Positions 35,835-45,020 of a stretch of 64,000 bases of DNA are shown here, one piece after another; position 1 is the first letter of the stretch, and the number at the start of each line of letters is the position of its first letter. The stretch is from contig NZ_CP035103.1 of assembly GCF_006094695.1 (NCBI RefSeq), positions 930,001 to 994,000 of the forward strand, given 5' to 3'. Origin of the DNA: Kocuria rosea. GTDB lineage: Bacteria; Actinomycetota; Actinomycetes; Actinomycetales; Micrococcaceae. Under the pieces are notes generated by a model that searched no databases, was not told the origin of the DNA, and saw nothing but the letters and a program-made list of their open reading frames with translations. A program made the translations under genes and the position numbers.

Positions 35835-37991
35835 ATGAGTTCGAGGACGGCCGAGCGCGCCGACCACGGCACCGCCGCCCGGCCGGGCGACCGGGGGATC
35901 GACCCCTGGTGGCTCGCGGCCGTGCCCCTCGTGGCCCTCGCGGCGCTCATCGCGGCGATGCTGTGGACCGGCTCCGGCGCGGCCCGGCTCGCCGCCGACC
36001 CCGGGGCGCTGGTCCGCTGGGGGCTGCCCGCCGCGGAGCTCGTGCACAACGGCGCGCTGGTGGTGGTCATGGGGGCCCTGCTGTTCGCGGTGGGCGTCGT
36101 GCCGACCACCGTCGACGGGCGCCGCCGGGGCACCCGGGACCGCGCCGCGGCCCCCGAGCACCCGCTGTTCCGCCGCACCCTGCGCCTCGCCGAGGCCGCG
36201 GCCGTGGTCTGGACCGTGGCCGCCGTGGCCGTGCTCGTCCTGTCCTACTCCGACGTCGCGGGCGTGCCCGTGGGCGGGGACGGGACCTACACCCAGCAGC
36301 TGCTGCACTACACCACGGACATCCCCACCGGACAGGCCCAGGCGGCGATCGTCGTGGTGGCCGCCGTCGTGACCACCCTGGTCTTCGGCATCCGGGCGCT
36401 GCTCGGGCTGCTGCTCACCCTGGCCCTGTCCTGCGCGGCCCTCGTCGCCATGGCCCTCAACGGGCACTCCGCCGGCGGCAACGACCACATGGGCGCCGTC
36501 AACTCCCTGGGCCTGCACCTGCTGGGCGCGGGGCTGTGGACGGGAGGGCTCGTGGTGCTCGCCTGGCTCTCCCCGCAGCTGAGCGCCCCGGACGCCGGCA
36601 CCGGCACGCTCCCCGAGGGCGCCGCCCGGGGCCGTCCGTCCGCCGGCCCGCGGCGGCGGGTGCCGATCGCGGCCGTGGTCCTGCGCCGCTTCTCCGCGGT
36701 CGCCCTCGGCGCCTTCCTCCTCGTCCTGCTCTCCGGGACGGTCAACGCGGCCGTGCGCATCGGCTCCTGGGAGCAGCTCCTCAGCGGCTACGGGTGGCTC
36801 GTGCTGGTCAAGTTCGTCCTCACGCTGGGCCTGGGCCTGGCGGGCCTCGCGCACCGCCGGTGGCTGGTGCCCGCGCTCGAGGCCGGCCGGCTCACGGCCC
36901 GCCGCGCCGTGTGGCAGCTCGTGCTCGGGGAGCTGCTGGTGATGGGCGCCGTCATGGGCGTCGCCGTGGCCCTGTCCCGGACCGCCCCGCCGGTGCCCGA
37001 GGAGATCGCCCCGGACGCCTCCCCGGCGCTGATCCTCACCTGGTACGAGCTGCCGCCCGAGCCCACCGCGGCCTCGTGGTTCACCACGTGGCGCGTCGAC
37101 TGGCTGTGGCTCGCGGTCTGCGTGTTCCTCGCGGCCGTCTACCTGTGGGCGTTCGTGCGCGTGCGCCGGCGCCGGGACTCCTGGTCCGTGCTGCGCACCC
37201 TCTCGTGGCTCACCGGGGTCGGGGTGCTGTTCTTCATCACCTCGGGCGGGTTCGCCGTCTACGGCCGGGTCCTGTTCTCGGCGCACATGGTCGAGCACAT
37301 GGCACTGACCATGGTCGTGCCGATCTTCCTGGTCCTGGGCGCGCCGGTCACCCTGCTGCTCAAGGCCCTGGAGTCCCGCCCGGACGGCACCCGCGGGCCC
37401 CGCGAGTGGATCCTGCGGCTCGTGCACTCGGGGTTCGGCAGGGTCGTGACGCACCCGATCTTCGCGGCCGTGAACTTCGCCGGCTCCATCGTGGTCTTCT
37501 ACTTCACCCCGCTGTTCCACTTCACCCTGCACTACCACGTGGGCCACGTGTTCATGGTCGTGCACTTCCTGATCACCGGGTACCTGTTCATGCTGGTGCT
37601 GATCGGCACGGACCCCGTCCCGTACCGCCCCGGCCACATGATGCGCCTGGTCCTGCTGCTGGCCACGATGGTCTACCACGCCTTCGTGGGGGTCGCCCTC
37701 ATGGGCTCCGACACCCTGCTGCAGGCCTCCTGGTTCGGCAACACCGGCCGGGACTGGGGCCGCACCGCGATCGAGGACCAGCAGCTCGGCGGGGCCCTCA
37801 TGTGGGGGATCGGCGAGTTCCCCACCGTCGTCGTCGCCGTCGTCGTCGCGATCATGTGGGCGATCGAGGGCACCAAGGAGAACCGCCGTGCGGACCGCAA
37901 GGCCGACCGCACGGACGACGCCGAGCTCAAGGCCTACAACGAGATGATGGCCGGGCTCGCCGAGCGCGACGACCGCGCCGCCCGGCCCTGA
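35835..37991 (+). CDS. CopD-CtaG fusion membrane protein
   Basis: A 718-residue polytopic protein. The first half (about 25-350) resembles CopD, the membrane copper-import partner of CopC. The second half (about 385-690) is a CtaG-type cytochrome oxidase assembly domain with the His/Met-rich helices FSAHMVEHMALTMVVPIFL, FHFTLHYHVGHVFMVVHF and RPGHMMRL. It probably moves copper across or along the membrane for insertion into the CuB site. AAGGAG lies before the ATG. A conserved CopC-CopD/CtaG-PCuAC association supports the role. Confidence 0.9.
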   Translation: MSSRTAERADHGTAARPGDRGIDPWWLAAVPLVALAALIAAMLWTGSGAARLAADPGALVRWGLPAAELVHNGALVVVMGALLFAVGVVPTTVDGRRRGTRDRAAAPEHPLFRRTLRLAEAAAVVWTVAAVAVLVLSYSDVAGVPVGGDGTYTQQLLHYTTDIPTGQAQAAIVVVAAVVTTLVFGIRALLGLLLTLALSCAALVAMALNGHSAGGNDHMGAVNSLGLHLLGAGLWTGGLVVLAWLSPQLSAPDAGTGTLPEGAARGRPSAGPRRRVPIAAVVLRRFSAVALGAFLLVLLSGTVNAAVRIGSWEQLLSGYGWLVLVKFVLTLGLGLAGLAHRRWLVPALEAGRLTARRAVWQLVLGELLVMGAVMGVAVALSRTAPPVPEEIAPDASPALILTWYELPPEPTAASWFTTWRVDWLWLAVCVFLAAVYLWAFVRVRRRRDSWSVLRTLSWLTGVGVLFFITSGGFAVYGRVLFSAHMVEHMALTMVVPIFLVLGAPVTLLLKALESRPDGTRGPREWILRLVHSGFGRVVTHPIFAAVNFAGSIVVFYFTPLFHFTLHYHVGHVFMVVHFLITGYLFMLVLIGTDPVPYRPGHMMRLVLLLATMVYHAFVGVALMGSDTLLQASWFGNTGRDWGRTAIEDQQLGGALMWGIGEFPTVVVAVVVAIMWAIEGTKENRRADRKADRTDDAELKAYNEMMAGLAERDDRAARP

Positions 37992-38068
37992 GCACCGTCC
38001 CGCCCGTCCCGCCGCCCGTCCCGCCCTGGTCCACCCCGTCCTGCTCCGCCCCGAAAGGATCCCCCTCC

Positions 38069-39961
38069 ATGCGCCTCACCTCCCGCGTCCGCGCCTCCGA
38101 GCTGCAGGGCCGTGCCTGGCTCAACACCGGCGGCAGGGACCTCGACCTCGCCGCGCTGCGCGGCAAGGTCGTGGTCCTGGACTTCTGGTCCTTCTGCTGC
38201 ATCAACTGCCTGCACGTGCTCGACGAGCTGCGCCCCCTCGAGGAGCGCTTCTCCGACGTCCTCGTCACGGTGGGCGTGCACTCCCCGAAGTTCGAGCACG
38301 AGGCCGACCCGGACGCGCTCGCGGCCGCCGTGGACCGCTACGAGGTCCACCACCCCGTGCTCGACGACCCCGAGCTGACCACCTGGGACGCCTACACGGC
38401 CCGCGCGTGGCCCACGCTCGTGGTGGTGGACCCGGAGGGCTACATCGTGGCGCACCTCTCGGGGGAGGGCCACGTGCAGGGCCTCGTCACCCTCGTGGAG
38501 GAGCTCGTGGCCGAGCACGAGGCCCGGGGCACCCTGCACCGCGGCGACGGGCCGTACGTGCCCCGGCCGGCGCCCGAGGGGGACCTCCGCTTCCCGGGCA
38601 AGGTGCTGCCGCTGCCGGACGGCTCGTTCCTGGTCTCCGACACGGGCCACCACCGCCTGGTCCAGCTCGACAACGACCTCGAGACCGTCCGGCGGGTGAT
38701 CGGCGCGGGCAAGGGTCACGCGGACGGCGACCCGGGGACCGCGCGCTTCACCGAGCCCCAGGGGCTCACGCTGCTGCCCGAGGAGGTGCGCGCGGCCGCC
38801 GGCTACGACGTGGTCGTGGCGGACTCCGTCAACCACCGGCTCCGGGGCGTGGACCTCGCCACGGGGCAGGTGCGCACGGTGGCCGGCAGCGGGGTGCAGC
38901 GGCTGCTCGACGAGGAGCGCGCGCGGGGGGCGGAGCCGAACCACATCGACCCCGAGGCCGACCCGCTGGAGGTCGCGCTGTCCTCCCCGTGGGACGTCGT
39001 GTGGTCCGCGCGGGCCGACCGGCTCGTGGTGGCCATGGCGGGCACCCACCAGCTGTTCTCGTTCGACCCCCGGACCGGCCGGCTCGCCGTGCTCGCGGGC
39101 ACGGGGGACGAGGGGCTCAAGGACGGGTCCGGCGCCGAGGCGTGGTTCGCGCAGTCCTCGGGGCTCGCGGAGGACCACGAGGGCAACGTGTGGATCGCCG
39201 ACTCGGAGACCTCCGCCCTGCGCGTGCTCCGGTTCGACGACGACGGGGCCGTCGCGGTCGAGACCGCCGTGGGCGAGGGGCTGTTCGACTTCGGCTTCCG
39301 CGACGGCGACGCCGGCGGGGCCCGCCTGCAGCACTGCCTCGGCGTGGCCCAGCTGCCCGACGGCTCGGTGGCCGTGGCGGACACCTACAACGGCGCCGTG
39401 CGCCACTACGACCCCCGGACCCGGCAGGTGGCCACGCTGGCCCGCGGCCTGGCCGAGCCCTCCGACGTGCTGCTGGACGTCTCGGGGGAGGAGCCGCTGC
39501 TCGTCGTCGTCGAGGCCAACGCCCACCGCCTGGTGCGCGTGCCGATTCCCGCCGCCGCCCAGCGCGTCGACGAGGGGGCGTCGCGGACCCAGCGGGCCCG
39601 CACCAGGCTCGCCCCGGGCGCGCTCGCGGTCGAGGTGCGCTTCGCGGCGCCGACCGGGCAGAAGCTCGACGACCGGTGGGGGGACCCGACGCAGCTGAGG
39701 ATCTCGTCCTCCCCCGAGGAGGCGCTGGCCGAGGGCGCCGGCACGGCCCAGGGCCTGCGCCGGCAGCTCGTGCTGGCGGACGGCGTCACCGAGGGCGTGC
39801 TGCACATCACCGCGCGCGCCGCGGCGTGCGACGGCGAGCCGGGAGGGGAGATCCCCGACCACGCGGCCTGCCACCTCTACCAGCAGGACTGGGGCATCCC
39901 CTTCGTGCTGGACGCCGACGGGGAGAGCGAGCTGGTCCTGGACCTGCGCGGCGTCAACTGA
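38069..39961 (+). CDS. Thioredoxin-like/NHL-repeat protein (NHLRC2-like)
   Basis: A 630-residue protein. An N-terminal thioredoxin-like domain (about 1-150) has the redox motif CINC (C44, C47) in FWSFCCINCLHV. It is followed by an NHL-type beta-propeller (about 165-500) with repeats such as GSFLVSDTGHHRLVQL, DVVVADSVNHRLRGV and GSVAVADTYNGAVRHY, then a C-terminal beta domain. No signal peptide is visible. The order matches human NHLRC2 and bacterial relatives of unknown activity. It follows the CopD-CtaG gene by 77 bp with its own AAAGGA site, so it may assist redox steps of the copper cluster. Confidence 0.85.
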   Translation: MRLTSRVRASELQGRAWLNTGGRDLDLAALRGKVVVLDFWSFCCINCLHVLDELRPLEERFSDVLVTVGVHSPKFEHEADPDALAAAVDRYEVHHPVLDDPELTTWDAYTARAWPTLVVVDPEGYIVAHLSGEGHVQGLVTLVEELVAEHEARGTLHRGDGPYVPRPAPEGDLRFPGKVLPLPDGSFLVSDTGHHRLVQLDNDLETVRRVIGAGKGHADGDPGTARFTEPQGLTLLPEEVRAAAGYDVVVADSVNHRLRGVDLATGQVRTVAGSGVQRLLDEERARGAEPNHIDPEADPLEVALSSPWDVVWSARADRLVVAMAGTHQLFSFDPRTGRLAVLAGTGDEGLKDGSGAEAWFAQSSGLAEDHEGNVWIADSETSALRVLRFDDDGAVAVETAVGEGLFDFGFRDGDAGGARLQHCLGVAQLPDGSVAVADTYNGAVRHYDPRTRQVATLARGLAEPSDVLLDVSGEEPLLVVVEANAHRLVRVPIPAAAQRVDEGASRTQRARTRLAPGALAVEVRFAAPTGQKLDDRWGDPTQLRISSSPEEALAEGAGTAQGLRRQLVLADGVTEGVLHITARAAACDGEPGGEIPDHAACHLYQQDWGIPFVLDADGESELVLDLRGVN

Positions 39962-39967
39962 GCGGGC

Positions 39968-40951
39968 TCAGCCGCGCGGGTCGACCCGCACCGTCGAGCC
40001 GTCGATGTCGAGGTCGGCGGCGACCTCGAACGGCACGGTGCGCTCGAGCCGTTCGACGTCCCCGGTGAACAGGTCGAGGGAGTCGAAGGCGATCCGCGCG
40101 GTGCCCTGCGCGGGCTCCAGGGCCCAGCCCCGGCCGCCCTCGGCCCCCACGACGATCTCCGGGTCCGGATAGGACTCGATCGTCCACTCCACGTCCCCCG
40201 AGACCCGGCCGTCGAACTCGAAGGAGAACGGGCAGCCGGACGGGAAGAGGCTGCCCTGCCCGGCGCAGCCGTCCAGGTGCTCCTTCAGCTGCCGGTCCAC
40301 CTCCTGCTCGAGGGCCTCGGTCGGCCGGGCCTCCAGGACGATCTCCGCCTGCTGGCCCGGGTCGGTCAGCACGGTGCGCACCGGGTCGGCCGCCACGAGC
40401 TCGGACGTGTAGGAGGCCGTGTAGACGCCCGGGAAGAAGGCGGAGAACTCCGCGGAGGACTCCGGCAGGGCCACGGACATGCCGTTCACGTCGACCGAGG
40501 TGGCCCCCGGCAGACTGACCGTCACCGTGGGCAGGGGGGTCTCGTCGAACGCCCACACCGTGAAGAAGCCCCACTGGGTGTCCACGGGGTGGAGGGCGAA
40601 CTCGGAGCTGTGCGGCTGGCCGTCGAGGGTGTAGTCCGCGCGGACCACGGCCCGCTCGCCGTCCTCCGAGACGGTGGAGACCTCCAGGTCCTCGAGGTCC
40701 TCGGCCGCGGCCTCGAGCGGGTCGCCGTCCAGCATCGCCGCGTTGGCCTCAGGGACGCGGGCGTTGAGCAGCCCCAGGGCCTCGCCGCCGTCCCCGTCCC
40801 GCAGGTCCTCGAGGTAGGCCCGCACGTCCGTCTCCGGACCGTACATGTACTTGTTCACCAGGGCGATGGTGACGGCGGCGGCCGCCACCCCGAGCAGCAC
40901 GAGGAACAGCCAGGCCCCGAGGGCTTTCAGCACGCGGACGTTGGACTCCAT
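39968..40951 (-). CDS. Membrane-anchored extracytoplasmic protein of unknown function
   Basis: A 327-residue protein with one N-terminal transmembrane helix (about 12-33) and a long acidic extracytoplasmic part, including a possible disulfide pair in GCAGQGSLFPSGC. The N-terminal extracellular stretch resembles the ARM-like stalk often found in actinobacterial surface proteins. TAGCGT lies 6 nt before the ATG without a ribosome binding site, so it is probably leaderless. It converges with the NHL gene only 6 bp away. Confidence 0.7.
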   Translation of the reverse strand: MESNVRVLKALGAWLFLVLLGVAAAAVTIALVNKYMYGPETDVRAYLEDLRDGDGGEALGLLNARVPEANAAMLDGDPLEAAAEDLEDLEVSTVSEDGERAVVRADYTLDGQPHSSEFALHPVDTQWGFFTVWAFDETPLPTVTVSLPGATSVDVNGMSVALPESSAEFSAFFPGVYTASYTSELVAADPVRTVLTDPGQQAEIVLEARPTEALEQEVDRQLKEHLDGCAGQGSLFPSGCPFSFEFDGRVSGDVEWTIESYPDPEIVVGAEGGRGWALEPAQGTARIAFDSLDLFTGDVERLERTVPFEVAADLDIDGSTVRVDPRG

Positions 40952-41098
40952 CCGATCACGCTAGCCGATCGCCCCCCGGCCTGCGCGTGCACCGGGCCGG
41001 GCGGGGCCCGTCCGGGGCGCGGTCCGCCCCAGGACGGGTACGCTACGTGCCGCACCCCTTCCCCCGCCCGATCGTCCCCCGTCTGGAGCTGACTCCCC

Positions 41099-41749
41099 AT
41101 GGCCGACTCCGTCCGCCAGGTCCCCGAGAAGTACGGACCCGTCCGCGCCGTGCTGCGTCCCCGGCTGGGCTCCTACGGCCGCCGCCTGCTCTCCTGCCTG
41201 GGCCCGCTGCTGGTGGTCGTGGTGCTCGTGCTGTTCCTCTGGGCGCGGCGGCCGGCCCCCGGCGTGGCGGTGGTGGTGCTCGTGCTCGTGCTCGCCGCCG
41301 CCGCCGCGTGCTGGCTCCGGCTGCGTCCCGTGCTGGTCGTCCGCACGGACAGCCACGTCCTGCGCTCCCGCACCGTGGGCTTCGCCGCGACGCCGCTCGC
41401 GGAGGTGGAGCACGTCGTCACGATCGGGGCCCTGCACCGGGCGGCCGGCGCCCAGCGCTCGGCCGCCCGTCCCCACCTGTGGGCGGCGGGCCGCTCGGGC
41501 CGCCGGGTCCTGGGCCTCGACGGCGCGGTGTGGGACGCCCGCGCCCTCGAGGACGTCGCCGTGGCGCTGGGGGCGCCCCGCACCCATCTCGAGCGCGCGA
41601 CGGCACGGGAGGCCGCGGCCCGCTGGCCCCGGCTCGTGCCCTGGGGGCTCCGGCACCCGCGGCTGCGCTCGGCCGCGTCCTCCGCGGGTCTGCTCGCCGT
41701 CCTCGCCCTCGTGGGGTGGTTCTCGCTCGGCCTGCCGGGCACCGGCTGA
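41099..41749 (+). CDS. Small membrane protein with PH-like middle
   Basis: A 216-residue protein with two adjacent transmembrane helices (about 33-72), a soluble beta-rich stretch that resembles bacterial PH domains (VVRTDSHVLRSRTVGFAATPLAEVEHV) and a third helix at the C terminus. Function unknown. GGAG precedes the ATG at ten bases. Confidence 0.65.
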   Translation: MADSVRQVPEKYGPVRAVLRPRLGSYGRRLLSCLGPLLVVVVLVLFLWARRPAPGVAVVVLVLVLAAAAACWLRLRPVLVVRTDSHVLRSRTVGFAATPLAEVEHVVTIGALHRAAGAQRSAARPHLWAAGRSGRRVLGLDGAVWDARALEDVAVALGAPRTHLERATAREAAARWPRLVPWGLRHPRLRSAASSAGLLAVLALVGWFSLGLPGTG

Positions 41750-41817
41750 GTTCCCGGGCTCGCCGGCACCTGCCGCGCCCCTGGGCTCCCGTGCACCTGG
41801 CGCGCCCCGGACGCGCG

Positions 41818-41852
41818 GGAGCCCGCCGCCCCGGCAGCGGGCGGCGGGCTCC
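41818..41852. terminator. Bidirectional terminator
   Basis: A 13-bp perfect stem (GGAGCCCGCCGCC and its complement) lies between the convergent membrane-protein gene and the sugar ABC transporter operon. Confidence 0.8.
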
Positions 41853-41879
41853 TCGGGCACCGGGCGGAGCGCCCTGTGC

Positions 41880-43139
41880 TCAGCCGGCGGCGGCCAGCTC
41901 CTGGCGGGCCCGCTCGATCTCGGCCTTGCGCTCCTCGACGGCCTCGCGGGTCAGCTCGGCGCCGGCCTCCTCGTCCCGGGTCAGGTTCGCCCCGGTCTCG
42001 GGGTCGAAGACGTGCATCCGGCGGGTGTCGACCCAGATCCTGCCCTTCGTCCCCCCGCGGATGCGGGAGGTGGCGTCGAGGGAGACGACGATCTGCGGGT
42101 GCATCTCGTCCCCGTCCAGCTCCTGCGCCAGCTCGTCGAGCTTCGCCTTGACCGAGTCGTCCTGCCGGTAGTTGATGTAGCCGTACTGCTCGTTGCCCAT
42201 CCACTCGGTGTGGGTGAACTCGGTGTCGAAGACGGTGCCGCGGGAGGCGATCGCCTCGTCCACGAACTTGGCGTCGTTGAAGTGCTCGGGGCGCAGGCCG
42301 AGCAGCACGATCGACCCGTCCGCGGGCAGCTTCCCGGCGGCCTTCTCGGGGACCGGGATCTCGCCCAGCGGGGTGTCGAACACGCTGCCCTTCACGTGCG
42401 CCGGGAGGAAGTTCATCGACGGGGAGCCGATGAACCCCGCCACGAACAGGTTCGCCGGCTGCTCGTAGAGCTCACGGGGCGAGGCGATCTGCTGCAGGAT
42501 GCCCTTCTTGAGCACCGCCACGCGGTCGCCGAGGGTCATGGCCTCCGTCTGGTCGTGGGTCACGTAGACCGAGGTGATGCCCATCCGGCGCTGGAGCTGG
42601 GCGATCTCGGTGCGCATCTGGCCGCGCAGCTTCGCGTCCAGGTTGGACAGGGGCTCGTCGAACAGGAACGCGTCGGCGTCCCGCACGATCGCCCGGCCCA
42701 TCGCCACGCGCTGGCGCTGACCGCCGGAGAGGTTGGCCGGCTTGCGCTCGAGGTGGTCGTCGAGGTCCAGGGTCGAGGACGCCGTGCGCACCTTGCGGTC
42801 GATCTCCTCGTCGGAGAACTTGCCCTTGGACAGCCGCAGCGGGAACGCGATGTTCTCGTACACGGTCAGGTGCGGGTAGAGCGCGTAGTTCTGGAACACC
42901 ATGGACAGGTTGCGCTCGCGGGGCTCCTTCTCGTTGACCCGCTGGCCGTTGATCAGGAGGTCCCCGGAGGTGATGTCCTCGAGGCCCACGATCATCCGCA
43001 GCAGCGTGGACTTGCCGCAGCCGGAGGGCCCCACGAGGATGAGGAACTCGCCGTCGGCGATGTCGATCGACACGTCGTTGACGGCCGGGAAGCCGTCGCC
43101 GTACTTCTTGACGAGGTGGTTGAGGGTGATGGATGCCAT
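41880..43139 (-). CDS. sugC: ABC importer ATPase (SugC/UgpC/MsmK type)
   Basis: A 419-residue ATPase that drives sugar import. It has Walker [10 protein letters not shown] (near residue 38), the Q-loop [11 protein letters not shown], the signature LSGGQRQRV, Walker [18 protein letters not shown] and the H-loop THDQ. The C-terminal regulatory beta domain of CUT1 ATPases follows. It is longer than mycobacterial SugC because of a charged helical tail of about 40 residues. As last gene of the lpqY-sugABC-like operon it likely energises trehalose uptake, though UgpC-type ATPases can be shared. Confidence 0.88.
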   Translation of the reverse strand: MASITLNHLVKKYGDGFPAVNDVSIDIADGEFLILVGPSGCGKSTLLRMIVGLEDITSGDLLINGQRVNEKEPRERNLSMVFQNYALYPHLTVYENIAFPLRLSKGKFSDEEIDRKVRTASSTLDLDDHLERKPANLSGGQRQRVAMGRAIVRDADAFLFDEPLSNLDAKLRGQMRTEIAQLQRRMGITSVYVTHDQTEAMTLGDRVAVLKKGILQQIASPRELYEQPANLFVAGFIGSPSMNFLPAHVKGSVFDTPLGEIPVPEKAAGKLPADGSIVLLGLRPEHFNDAKFVDEAIASRGTVFDTEFTHTEWMGNEQYGYINYRQDDSVKAKLDELAQELDGDEMHPQIVVSLDATSRIRGGTKGRIWVDTRRMHVFDPETGANLTRDEEAGAELTREAVEERKAEIERARQELAAAG

Positions 43140-43190
43140 CTGGGACTCAGTCCTTCGTTCGGTTCGGAAGATGCGGGAGGTGGCGCGGGC

Positions 43191-44024
43191 TCAGCCCTTG
43201 ACCGCGCCCTGGGTGAGGCCGGAGACGATCTGGCGCTGGAACAGCAGCACCAGCAGCACCACCGGGATGGTGACGACGATGGCCGCCGCGGAGATCGCGC
43301 CCGCCGGGTCCTCGAACTGCGAGGCGCCGGTGAAGAACGCGAGCGCCGCCGGGACGGGCCGGGCCGCCTCGGTGGAGGTGAGGCCGATGCCGTAGACGAA
43401 GTCGTTCCACGCGATGAAGAACGCGATGATCGCCGTGGTGAAGACGCCGGGCAGGGCCAGCGGCACGATGACCTTGCGGAACGCCTGCCACGTGGTGGCG
43501 CCGTCCACCTGGGCCGCCCGCTCGAGGTCCCACGGGATCTGCTGGAAGAACGCGGTCAGCGTCCAGATGGAGATCGGCAGGGTGAGCGAGAGGTAGGGGA
43601 TGATCAGGCCGGGCCAGGTGTCGTACAGCCCGATCTGGCGCCACAGGTTGAACAGCGGGGTCACGATCGAGACCACGGGGAACATGGACACCGCCAGGGC
43701 GACCGTCAGGATCATCTTCTTGCCCGGGAAGTCCAGCCGGGCGATGGCGTAGGCGCAGAGCGTGGCGAGCACCACGGCCACGGCCGTGGCGATCAGACAG
43801 ATGCCGATCGAGTTGATCAGGGAGGGCACGAACAGTTCGCGCGCCTGCCCCACGAAGATCGAGGAGTAGTTCTCCCCGACCCACTGCGTGGGCAGGAACT
43901 TCCCGGAGGTCAGGTCCGCGGGCGTCTTGAAGGACGTCATGAGGATCGAGGCGACGGGGAACAGGGCGTAAATGAGGACCAGGACCGTGACGACGCCCCA
44001 TCCGACCTTCTGCTTGGTGGTCAT
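43191..44024 (-). CDS. sugB: Sugar ABC importer permease (SugB/MalG-like)
   Basis: A 277-residue inner-membrane permease with six predicted helices. The coupling EAA loop DLERAAQVDGATTWQAFRKVIVPLALPG faces the ATPase. Length matches SugB (about 275). GGAAGG lies six bases before the ATG, three bases after the upstream permease stop. Confidence 0.87.
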   Translation of the reverse strand: MTTKQKVGWGVVTVLVLIYALFPVASILMTSFKTPADLTSGKFLPTQWVGENYSSIFVGQARELFVPSLINSIGICLIATAVAVVLATLCAYAIARLDFPGKKMILTVALAVSMFPVVSIVTPLFNLWRQIGLYDTWPGLIIPYLSLTLPISIWTLTAFFQQIPWDLERAAQVDGATTWQAFRKVIVPLALPGVFTTAIIAFFIAWNDFVYGIGLTSTEAARPVPAALAFFTGASQFEDPAGAISAAAIVVTIPVVLLVLLFQRQIVSGLTQGAVKG

Positions 44025-44027
44025 GGG

Positions 44028-45020
44028 TTACCTTCCCTTCCCGGCGCCGGCGAGGTCGACCTTGAACACCTTGATGGCGACGAAGGCGATCAGCAGCACG
44101 CAGACGAACAGGATCACGGAGATCGCCGAGCCGAGCCCGATCTCCAGTCGGCCGATGGAGGTGCGGTAGGCGAGCAGGGACAGGGTCTCCGTGCCGTACT
44201 GCCCCTGGGTCATGATGAAGATGTTGTCGAAGATGCGGAACGCGTCCAGGGCGCGGAACACCACGGCCACCATGATCGCGGCCTTCATGTTGGGCAGGAC
44301 CACCCGGGACATCCGCTGCCACCACGTGGCGCCGTCGACCCGCGCCGCCTCGGTGTACTCGCTCGGCACCTGGGCCAGGCCGGCGAGCAGCAGGAGCGAG
44401 ATGAACGGCGTGGTCTTCCAGATCTCGGAGGCCATGATCACGAACAGGGCCGGCCACTGGGACGCGAACCAGTTGAAGTCCGGGCCGATGCCCGGGACCC
44501 AGGAGAACCAGTTGTTGATGTAGCCGGTCGTGATGTCGAACGCGTAGAACCAGGCGAACGCGGAGACCACGGTGATGATGCCGTAGGGGACCAGGATCGC
44601 GGTGCGCAGCAGCCCCTTGGTGTTGCGGATCGCGTTGTTCATCACGAGCGCCAGGGCGAAGCCGAGGACGAGCTCCACGACCACGGTGACGATCGTGATG
44701 AGCACCGTGATCCACAGGTCCCGCCAGAACACCCCGTCGGTGAGGACCGTGGCGTAGTTGCCGAGGAAGACGAACTCCTTCTCCCCGGGGGCGGTGAGCC
44801 GGAACGAGAAGAAGGAGTCCCACAGCGCCTGCAGGATCGGGTACATCGTGACCAGCAGCATCACGATGAACGCCGGACCGGCGAGCATCCAGCCGAGCTT
44901 GCGCTCCGACCGGGCCCGGTCGGACATCAGCGGCTTCGCGCTGCGGCGGCCGGTCACGGGGGCCGGGGAGACCTCCCGGGGCCCGGTGCCGGGGGCGTTG
45001 GGGTTGACGACGGTGCTCAT
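44028..45020 (-). CDS. sugA: Sugar ABC importer permease (SugA/MalF-like)
   Basis: A 330-residue permease with a cytoplasmic N-terminal extension of about 40 residues, six helices and the EAA loop EYTEAARVDGATWWQRMSRVVLPNMK. Its ATG overlaps the stop of the binding-protein gene (ATGA), so the two are coupled. It pairs with the downstream permease to form the channel. Confidence 0.87.
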   Translation of the reverse strand: MSTVVNPNAPGTGPREVSPAPVTGRRSAKPLMSDRARSERKLGWMLAGPAFIVMLLVTMYPILQALWDSFFSFRLTAPGEKEFVFLGNYATVLTDGVFWRDLWITVLITIVTVVVELVLGFALALVMNNAIRNTKGLLRTAILVPYGIITVVSAFAWFYAFDITTGYINNWFSWVPGIGPDFNWFASQWPALFVIMASEIWKTTPFISLLLLAGLAQVPSEYTEAARVDGATWWQRMSRVVLPNMKAAIMVAVVFRALDAFRIFDNIFIMTQGQYGTETLSLLAYRTSIGRLEIGLGSAISVILFVCVLLIAFVAIKVFKVDLAGAGKGR

